NCBI GenBank assembly: GCA_016795065.1
Contig: JAEUIU010000070.1
Location: forward strand, 1-49,885
From: Phycisphaerae bacterium
GTDB lineage: Bacteria; Planctomycetota; Phycisphaerae; Phycisphaerales; SM1A02
Direction of reading: 5' to 3'
DNA: 49,885 nt
Part shown: positions 44,262 to 49,885 of the stretch, piece after piece
How positions within the stretch are numbered: the stretch's first letter is position 1
How the letters are laid out: each line of letters opens with the position of its first letter
Notes under the pieces: generated by a model
Database searches by the model: none
The model's input: only the letters and a program-made list of their open reading frames with translations
What the model was told of the DNA's origin: nothing
Program-made: the position numbers and the translations under genes

Positions 44262-45893
44262 CTAGCCCGGATTATTCGTCAGCCCCACGAATCGCGGCTC
44301 AGATCCGACTTCACGCTCGTCCAGCTCGCTCGGAGCGCCAGAATCGGCTGATGTCGCCCGTCGCGGCGCGCACCTCCCCCCACCCCCGGGACGTCCGCTC
44401 GCGTCGCGCGGTTGGCCACACCCTTCGACTCGCCCGCGCTACGGCGCTCGAGCGCACACCGTCGCGCGCCTCGCGACCGCGCGCAGCAATTCCCAATGCG
44501 GCCAACCGGACGACAGTTCGATCCACACCCGCCGCGTCGTCTGTGTCACCCGCGCCGCAACCTTCACGATCTTCGTCCGCCACGTCTGGGGTCGCGCGGT
44601 CCGCAGTTCCTGCGGCACGCGAGCGTCGTCGCGCAGCGCCGAGAGCAGGTTCGCCGCCAGCGTGTGCATCAGGAGGCGAAGGAAGTTCGCCGTGAACCGG
44701 TGACACGAGAGACGGTCGCCGGCGAGACCGTTCTTCAGCTCGTCATTGCGCTGCTCGCTCTCGCCTCGCTTCACGTACGCGTCGTAGGCCTCCTCCGCGG
44801 CCGCCTTCGTCCGCACCTTGACGTTGGTCACCATGAAGCGGAGGTTCGTGCCCTCCGCACCGCACTCGGCCTTCGCGATGACCCCGTAGTCGCGGCTCCA
44901 CGACCTCGCCCGATAGCGCCGCACCGCGAAGAGCCGCTGCTTCGTGCCGGACCGGGCGTACTGTTCCTCCGCCCGCCGCCTCAGCGGCTCGGCCCAGCCG
45001 TTGAGCTTCGAGTTCGGCCCGATTCCGCAGGAGAACGCGTGTCCGCCCGCGTCGCACCAGGCATAGAGGGCGGGATTCCCGACGCCCGCGTCGGCCCGCA
45101 CATGCAGTCGGGTCTGGGGATTCGAGGTCCGCAGCGCCGCGGCCACGCGCTCGAGGTCGTCCTCGACGCAAGCGCCGCGCCGACCTTCCCGGGCCGCAGC
45201 CACGCGACGAAGACGTGCCTCGTCGTGGGCTCGCTCATGACCATCGGGAAGTACTGGTGCTGGTCGTAGAAGCCGTGGAAGAACGTGAGCTGCTGCTGGC
45301 CGTGGGTCGGGTCGTCGGTCGGGTCGGCGTCGATCGTGACGACGTCGGGCACGCGGCCGCCGTGTTTTCGCTTGAGCCGCTCGACGCCGAGCTGGACCGT
45401 GAGATCGATCGCCCGGAGGATCGCTCCGGCAGGCACCGAGTTCTCGAACCGGGAGAGCGTGGGCTGGCTCGCGAGGGCCGGGCCGTCGGGGAGGCGGTCG
45501 GCGACCATCTTGAAGACGGCGTCGTCACGGAGCGCGTCGTGGTCGTTGCAGTCCTCGTATCCGGCGATGATGCCGTAGACGCGCTGGCGGGCCATGGAGA
45601 GGACCGAGTGGATGGGGTCGGCGCGCGAGTCGCCGAGGCGCTCGGCGAACCGCCGCGTCCATCCGACGCGCTCGTCGAACTGCCGGACGACGAGCAGACC
45701 CCCGTCGGTGGACAGCGCCGCATCCGACCTGCGCATGACGGCTGTGCGTGGCGAGGCGAACGGGAGCGAGATACGATCGGCAGACTGCGTTGACATCGAC
45801 GGCCTCCGTGCCGCGTGGAAAGTGCTTGTTCCAAAGCTCTCTACGCACACGAAGGCCTTCGATTTCAATGCGGTGACGAATAATCCGGGCTAG
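44262..45893 (-). mobile_element. IS1380-like insertion sequence, 1632 bp
   Basis: Perfect 20-bp terminal inverted repeats (left end CTAGCCCGGATTATTCG..., right end its exact complement) at 44262-44281 and 45874-45893 enclose one transposase reading region. The size fits the IS1380 family (about 1.65 kb). No unambiguous target duplication is visible (GGGTG on the left, GGGAA on the right). It inserted upstream of the second ECF sigma gene and may have separated it from its original promoter region. Confidence 0.88.
44439..45796 (-). pseudogene. IS1380 family transposase, frameshifted
   Basis: The N-terminal part starts at MSTQSADRISLPFASPRTAV and includes STDGGLLVVRQFDERVG and the DDE-type VVTIDADPTDDPTHGQQQLTFFHGFYDQHQYFPMV. 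It runs in one frame until about 45165. After FVAWLRPGKVGAALA the protein continues only in the next frame (EDDLERVAAAL...LHVRADAGVGNPALYAW, then NDELKNGLAGDRLSCHRFTANFLRLLMHTLAANLL). The break is best explained by loss of one base near 45163-45170. There is no slippery run there, so a programmed frameshift is unlikely. Confidence 0.85.
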
Positions 45894-46322
45894 GGGAATC
45901 AAGAAATGGCCGGGATTCCTACGGGTTGATGTCCACCAGATCGGATGCCCGGGCCTAGATGACCGGGAGGACCTGACGCTCATTCCCGTACTCAAGCTGA
46001 TCGAATCGGACGCAATCGAGAGCGGGAACAACGACATGAACCACGACCTGATCACACTCCTCGCCAGCCTCGCGCTTCCCAGAACTCAGGCGCGGCTGGC
46101 CCGGTGGGACGTGACCAACCTCCTTCGAGGTGGGGCCGAGGGATCCCGCGTGAGCCGAACCTCCGAATCGCGGCAGGTGCGCTGCGTCTCGTTTTGCGTC
46201 TCCGCCCGCGCCGGACGGCGTGGCCCCGCACGGCTTGCGCCGGCTGGCGCTGCTGCATCGTCGCCGCTGATGATCTCGATTCTCGTGCCTTGAACCACTC
46301 GCCCTCACAAGGAACACCAGAC
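45894..46322. other. 429-bp gap, possibly with a truncated gene end
   Basis: Immediately after the IS1380 end, one plus-strand frame is open to about 46293. Its translation looks partly protein-like (FLRVDVHQIGCPGLDD, then DLTLIPVLKLIESD) before becoming Arg/Ser/Ala-rich. It could be the remainder of a gene truncated by the insertion. I do not recognise a family, so no gene is called. Confidence 0.3.
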
Positions 46323-47588
46323 ATGAACCGCCCAATACCCCAGGTCCTCGGGTCCACCGCCTTGGCAGTTTGCCTCGCCCAAACCGCACATGCCCAGTGC
46401 GACGGCAATCTGTTCTGGCCCCCAAACGCACCCCAGAACGAATCGCGTTACTTGGTCTTCTGGGGCGGCCAAGTCGGCGGAGACCAATCGGGCTACGGCC
46501 AGTGTTATGAACCGACGCCCGTCCTCTGCGAGAACACCTTCATCGGCCAGACCGGCGACATCGTCGACTGGGAGATGGAGGGCTTGGCCGGCCGCGGCGT
46601 GTTGTCGATCGACCAGCACTCGTGGGGCGGGAACTACGGCAACATGGGAAGCCAAGCTAAGGTCGGGGCATCCGGGTGGGTGACATTCACCGGCCCGACC
46701 GGCGTGAGCGAGATGTCGAATGTCTGGATGACCTTCGACATCGACGCCTCGATCGACGAAGCCGATTATTGCTGCAGCAACACGGCCCACATCTTCGCAG
46801 TCGGGTTTCCTTCAACTCAGCAGTGGCTTGACGGCGGCCGGCTGAACCACGATTTCGTCGGTAGCGGCTGCGGAACGGGGGTGTTCTCGGAGGGTGTGAA
46901 CTTCGACGGCTCGGACGCCACATTTGCTCGCCGGGTTGCGGTGGGGCCATTCACCGTGCCCGTCGGTGTCCCTGTGAACATCGGCGTGGCCTATGCCGTC
47001 TACACCGGTGCGGGCCAATACTTCAGCGTCTATCACGCGGCCCACGTAGCCCTCCCAGCCGATGCGCCCGTGTTCATCCTGCCCGATGATTCGTATTCGG
47101 CCGACTCGGCGGACTTCGCGATCGTCGACAACTGGTGGAGCGACCCGCGCGTCGTGGTCACGGACCAGCCCGATGACACCGCCGGCTGCGTCGGTGGCGC
47201 AGTCGAGTTTGGCGTCGCCGCCGACGGCGAAGGACCGATCACCTACGCGTGGCGCAGGAATGGGACGGATCTCGTCAACGGCCCGACGTCCGACGGCTCG
47301 ATCATCTCCGGCGCTGACACGGCAACCCTGACCATCTCCACCTCGCATGGTTCCGACGCCGGGACCTACGACTGCGTGGTGTCCAATACCTACGCCCAGG
47401 TAGAGAGCGATCCCGCGTCGCTGTCTTTCAGCCTCGGCGATTTCAACTGCGACGGTACCGTAGATGCGATCGACCTCGGAATCCTGCTTGGTGCGTGGGG
47501 CAACGCCGACGATCCGGCCGACTTGAACGGCGATGGCGCGGTTGACGCGTCCGACTTGGCGATCCTGCTCGGAGCATGGTCAGGCTGA
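46323..47588 (+). CDS. Secreted Ig-like protein with dockerin-like C-terminal repeats
   Basis: A 421-residue protein. The signal peptide runs to about residue 24 (…AQTAHAQ). A long unrecognised N-terminal domain (about 25-275) contains several cysteines. An Ig-like domain follows at about 280-365 (GGAVEFGVAADGEGPITYAWRRNGTDLV... ADTATLTISTSHGSDAGTYDCVVSN). The C-terminus holds two Ca-binding dockerin-like units, GDFNCDGTVDAIDLGILLGAWG and DLNGDGAVDASDLAILLGAWSG. This double tail ends many exported Phycisphaerae proteins and is probably a surface-sorting or anchoring module. It lies alone between two IS elements. Confidence 0.85.
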   Translation: MNRPIPQVLGSTALAVCLAQTAHAQCDGNLFWPPNAPQNESRYLVFWGGQVGGDQSGYGQCYEPTPVLCENTFIGQTGDIVDWEMEGLAGRGVLSIDQHSWGGNYGNMGSQAKVGASGWVTFTGPTGVSEMSNVWMTFDIDASIDEADYCCSNTAHIFAVGFPSTQQWLDGGRLNHDFVGSGCGTGVFSEGVNFDGSDATFARRVAVGPFTVPVGVPVNIGVAYAVYTGAGQYFSVYHAAHVALPADAPVFILPDDSYSADSADFAIVDNWWSDPRVVVTDQPDDTAGCVGGAVEFGVAADGEGPITYAWRRNGTDLVNGPTSDGSIISGADTATLTISTSHGSDAGTYDCVVSNTYAQVESDPASLSFSLGDFNCDGTVDAIDLGILLGAWGNADDPADLNGDGAVDASDLAILLGAWSG

Positions 47589-47876
47589 CCGCATCGCAAC
47601 AACGACGGGTCGGCTACCGGTGAATGCCGGCTCGCGACGCAGATGTTCCAAGCTGGCATACTTTGAATGGCGAATAGGCCACGCTACAGACCGCGCGCAA
47701 GCTGCAGCGCGCCGGATCGAGGTCTGGACAGGCACACTTGATGAGGGCCCTAACGGCCCCCTACCGGACCCCTAACGGGACAGGCACATTTGACGGAGCC
47801 AGTTCGACAGCAGCTGGGGACCCAAGAATGAGTCCCAAGAATGGACAGGCACCTTGGACCCACATACGGATCACGA
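47589..47876. other. Intergenic region upstream of the interrupted tRNA-Asn
   Basis: It holds three short GGACAGGCAC repeats listed separately and no coding signal. The native tRNA promoter should lie here; no confident -35/-10 pair was found. Confidence 0.5.
47726..47852. repeat. Three copies of GGACAGGCAC(A/C)(C/T)T
   Basis: The 10-bp core recurs at 47726-47735, 47778-47787 and 47843-47852, spaced 52 and 65 bp. Between copies lie similar GC-rich tracts, including two CCTAACGG. This could be a decayed dispersed repeat (REP/RAYT type) or stacked remnants of short insertions beside the tRNA. Confidence 0.65.
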
Positions 47877-47884
47877 TCCCCTAT
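47877..47884 (+). tRNA. tRNA-Asn, first 8 nt, separated from the rest by the IS
   Basis: TCCCCTAT supplies positions 1-8 of a tRNA-Asn. Positions 1-7 pair with TGGGGGA at 49511-49517 (U1-A72, four C-G, one U-G, A7-U66). The last four bases are the CTAT duplicated on the other side of the element. Confidence 0.8.
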
Positions 47885-49449
47885 CAGCCCGTGGCGAAAG
47901 TCCCAACAAAAGCGCCACCGACCTCCCGCCTGACGGTATCACTTCCCGCACCGTCACGGAGGACGCCGCATGTCGATGGGGAAGCGAAAGCCGCAACGCC
48001 AGCAGGATCTCTGGGTCCCCGCCGCTCGACTCGAGTCGCGCGGGCACCCGTTCTATCGGGCGATCAACGCCATCCTCGCCGCGAGGGGCTTCGACGCCTT
48101 CGCCGAACGCACCTGCGAACGCTTCTACGACAAGGCCAACGGCCGCCCGAGCATCGCTCCGGGTGTCTACTTCCGCATGCTGCTCGTCGGCTACTTCGAG
48201 GGGATCGGCTCGGAGCGCGGCATCGACTGGCGATGTGCGGACTCGATGTCGCTGCACGAGTTCCTCGGCTTCGGCCCGGGCGACGCGACGCCGGACCACT
48301 CGACGCTCTCCCGGACACGCCGACTGATCGACCCCGAGGCCCACAAGCTCGTCTTTGACTGGGTGCTGAAACTCATTGCGGAAGAGGGCCTTGTCTCCGG
48401 GAAGATCGCCGGCATCGACTCGACGACGCTCGAGGCCAACGCGGCGATGCGTTCGATCGTCCGCCGCGACAACGGCGAGAGCTACGCCTCGTATGTCGAG
48501 GGACTTGCGAAGGCGGAAGGAATCGAGAACCCCACGCGCGAGGATCTCGCCCGCGTCGACCGCAAACGCAAGGGCAAGGCGAGCAACGAGGAGTGGCGGC
48601 ACGCCCACGACGCCAACGCCCGAATCGCACGCATGAAGGACGGCAGCACGCACCTGGCCCACAAGCTGGAGCAGGCCGTCGACATGGAGACGGGCGCGGT
48701 GCTCGCGGCCGAGGTGCACGAGGCGGACCGCGGCGACACGTCGACGGTGATGGAGACGCTGGTGTCGGCGATCGAGGCGGTGGACCGGCTGCGCGAGGAG
48801 CCGACGGCGGCATCGAAGATGCATCGATTGCCGCTGAGCGAGGTGGTGATGGACAAGGGCTACCACTCGAGCGAGGTGCTGACGGACCTTGGGGATCTCG
48901 CGGTGCGGAGCTATGTTTCGGCGCCGCGGCTTGCGAAGGGCAAGCGCCGGTGCTGGAAGGGCAAGGAGGCCGAGCGTCGGGCGACGGAGGCGAATCGTCG
49001 CCGGATCCGGGGGAAACGCGGCAAGGAACTGATGAGGAAGCGGGGGGAGCCGCTCGAGCGTCCCTTCGCGCACGAGCTCGAGTCGGGCGGCCTGCGACGG
49101 ATGCACGTCTGCGGACACAAGGAAGTGCGGAAGCGGATATCGATTCAGGCGGCGGCGGCGAACATCGGGCTTCTGATGCGCACGCGGTTCGGGATCGGCG
49201 CGCCGAGGATGCTCCAAGGATGCCCTCGCACGATTCGAGAGGCGTTCGATGCGGCGATGGAAGCAATGGCGTGCGCGGCGGCAATCCTGCTGGCGTGCGC
49301 AGGGCGTCTGTGGCGAGTCCTGACCGCCCGATGTCGCGCGACGGACATCAGACGGCCACGTCCTACGCCGCCGTCAGCCACGATGTGGGTGCGGCGGAAG
49401 CGATCGATATGGGCCGCTGGGCGGTGAGGCGGGGTTACGCCACGGGCTG
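47885..49449 (+). mobile_element. IS1182-like insertion sequence (1565 bp) inside tRNA-Asn
   Basis: Terminal inverted repeats CAGCCCGTGGCG (47885-47896) and CGCCACGGGCTG (49438-49449) are perfect for 12 bp, and similarity continues for some bases. The 4-bp sequence CTAT flanks both ends (47881-47884 and 49450-49453), a target-site duplication. The single transposase gene starts 85 bp from the left end and stops about 10 bp before the right repeat. The element looks intact and possibly recent. Confidence 0.92.
47970..49427 (+). CDS. IS1182 family transposase
   Basis: A 485-residue DDE transposase, apparently complete, with GGAGG 7 nt before the ATG. The N-terminal DUF772-like domain (YFRMLLVGYFEGIGSERGIDWRCADSMSLHEFLGF... 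DHSTLSRTRRLID) precedes the catalytic core: first Asp in GIDSTTLEANAAM (about 149), second in VVMDKGYHSSEVL (about 294), and the Glu in ERPFAHELESGG (about 368). The IS1182-type ending AAANIGLLMRTRFGIGAPR follows. The last 60 residues run almost to the right inverted repeat. Confidence 0.92.
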   Translation: MSMGKRKPQRQQDLWVPAARLESRGHPFYRAINAILAARGFDAFAERTCERFYDKANGRPSIAPGVYFRMLLVGYFEGIGSERGIDWRCADSMSLHEFLGFGPGDATPDHSTLSRTRRLIDPEAHKLVFDWVLKLIAEEGLVSGKIAGIDSTTLEANAAMRSIVRRDNGESYASYVEGLAKAEGIENPTREDLARVDRKRKGKASNEEWRHAHDANARIARMKDGSTHLAHKLEQAVDMETGAVLAAEVHEADRGDTSTVMETLVSAIEAVDRLREEPTAASKMHRLPLSEVVMDKGYHSSEVLTDLGDLAVRSYVSAPRLAKGKRRCWKGKEAERRATEANRRRIRGKRGKELMRKRGEPLERPFAHELESGGLRRMHVCGHKEVRKRISIQAAAANIGLLMRTRFGIGAPRMLQGCPRTIREAFDAAMEAMACAAAILLACAGRLWRVLTARCRATDIRRPRPTPPSATMWVRRKRSIWAAGR

Positions 49450-49518
49450 CTATAGCTCAATCGGTAGAGCGGGCGGCTGTTAACCGCCAGGTTGCTGGTT
49501 CGAGTCCAGCTGGGGGAG
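49450..49518 (+). tRNA. tRNA-Asn(GTT), 3' part, interrupted by the IS
   Basis: From the D-arm onward the tRNA is perfect. D-stem GCTC/GAGC, anticodon stem GGCGG/CCGCC with loop CTGTTAA (anticodon GTT), variable loop AGGTT, T-arm GCTGG-TTCGAGT-CCAGC, 3' acceptor strand TGGGGGA and discriminator G73. The bases now preceding it (GCTGCTA) belong partly to the IS end and leave two mismatches and two G-U pairs in the seven acceptor positions. Joined to 47877-47884 it becomes a flawless 73-nt tRNA. CCA is not encoded. A terminator follows directly. Confidence 0.9.
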
Positions 49519-49522
49519 TTCT

Positions 49523-49552
49523 GAGAAAGGCCTCGTAAAGAGGCCTTTTCTC
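49523..49552 (+). terminator. Terminator of the tRNA-Asn transcript
   Basis: GAGAAAGGCCTC and GAGGCCTTTTCTC pair around GTAAA, with the T-rich 3' arm acting as the U-tract. It starts 4 nt after the discriminator base, so it is the native end of the tRNA transcription unit. Confidence 0.9.
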
Positions 49553-49885
49553 GTTAACGGTCTGGGCCTTTCGTCCACCGCGCGTAACTCTCGGGAATCG
49601 TGGCACTTCCTGAAGGTCCACGATTTGCCGGGCGCTCTCGAATCCGAGGCATCGCATCGCCGTTTCGGTCGCCACGCCGGGGTTGGGGACCGAAAGTCTC
49701 TCCGCGCTCTCGAACGCCCGGGCGGGTCTGGTTGACGCGCCGTCGGGGTGAACGAGGGGTGAGATTCGGACCCTGCGCCGCTCCCCGACCGTTTCGCGTA
49801 TTCAGAGGCAGGCGGCCCGCACCGGACGCGGGCCCCATTCCAGCATCAGGTGCGAAGCCGAGCGCCAAGCGCACGCCCGCACGGA
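49553..49885. other. Right-edge region with no recognisable gene
   Basis: About 330 bp to the window end. Minus-strand open frames exist, but their translations are Arg/Pro/Gly rich and resemble no family. A gene entering from the right cannot be excluded. Confidence 0.3.

Noticed and set aside
45150..45210. Programmed frameshift in the IS1380 transposase
   Set aside because: No slippery heptamer or downstream structure at the break; a simple one-base loss explains it better.
47871..49217. 448-codon minus-strand open frame across the IS1182 transposase
   Set aside because: Antisense shadow. The transposase on the plus strand has all catalytic motifs and a good ribosome-binding site.
49457..49675. 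Minus-strand reading frame ending in GLEPATWRLTAARS
   Set aside because: This is the familiar antisense translation of a tRNA-Asn gene, not a protein.
1..49885. CRISPR array, prophage or toxin-antitoxin locus
   Set aside because: No regularly spaced repeat array, cas, phage structural or toxin-antitoxin genes were seen.

Overview
This is a GC-rich (roughly two-thirds G+C), gene-dense bacterial chromosome segment. It most likely comes from a planctomycete of the Phycisphaerae type. The clues are a secreted Ig-like protein ending in a paired 'DFNCDGTVD...LLGAWG' dockerin-like tail, two Ser/Thr-kinase plus ECF-sigma modules (one kinase fused to a formylglycine-generating-enzyme-like domain), and a caspase-like fusion protein. 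Leucine TTA codons are rare. This placement is an inference from protein style; no rRNA is present to confirm it.

Layout. 1-4.1 kb: the end of an OPT oligopeptide transporter, a small unknown protein, a conserved unknown protein, then ribF and nrnA overlapping by ATGA. 4.3-7.2 kb: a large 115-kDa-class NAD-glutamate dehydrogenase. 7.2-13.4 kb: a sparser region with a degenerate DJ-1/PfpI-like ORF, rplI (bL9 with a long charged tail), a HTH/alpha-solenoid regulator, about 1 kb with no recognisable gene, and a stand-alone C-terminal domain of B12-dependent ribonucleotide reductase. 13.4-20.7 kb (minus): a secreted DUF885 metallopeptidase-like protein, then a tightly overlapping set of GH10-like protein, ComEA-like helix-hairpin-helix protein and mfd. 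21-37 kb: housekeeping and catabolic genes (purC, folD, thioredoxin-TPR protein, Gfo/Idh oxidoreductase, DadA-like oxidase, hutF with a ROK kinase, S9 peptidase, folE, caspase-like protein, SDR, glyS). 37.4-44.1 kb: two convergent kinase/ECF-sigma pairs separated by a 187-bp MITE. 44.2-49.5 kb: two insertion sequences around a secreted Ig/dockerin-like protein, then a tRNA-Asn.

Most notable observation. The IS1182-like element (47885-49449) sits inside the tRNA-Asn(GTT) gene. Its 12-bp terminal inverted repeats are flanked by a 4-bp duplication, CTAT. Removing the element and one CTAT restores a complete 73-nt tRNA with a fully paired acceptor stem (U1-A72, G73). As it stands the acceptor stem is broken.

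Second theme. An IS1380-like element with a frameshifted transposase (44262-45893) shares its terminal sequence with the MITE lying exactly between the two kinase/sigma modules.

Third theme. Several proteins look like enzymes that have lost their catalytic residues: a pseudo-caspase/pseudo-hydrolase fusion, a GH10-like barrel without its acid residues, and a DJ-1-like protein without its cysteine. A 98-bp imperfect inverted repeat lies directly upstream of folE. No CRISPR array, phage, rRNA or classic defence operon was seen.
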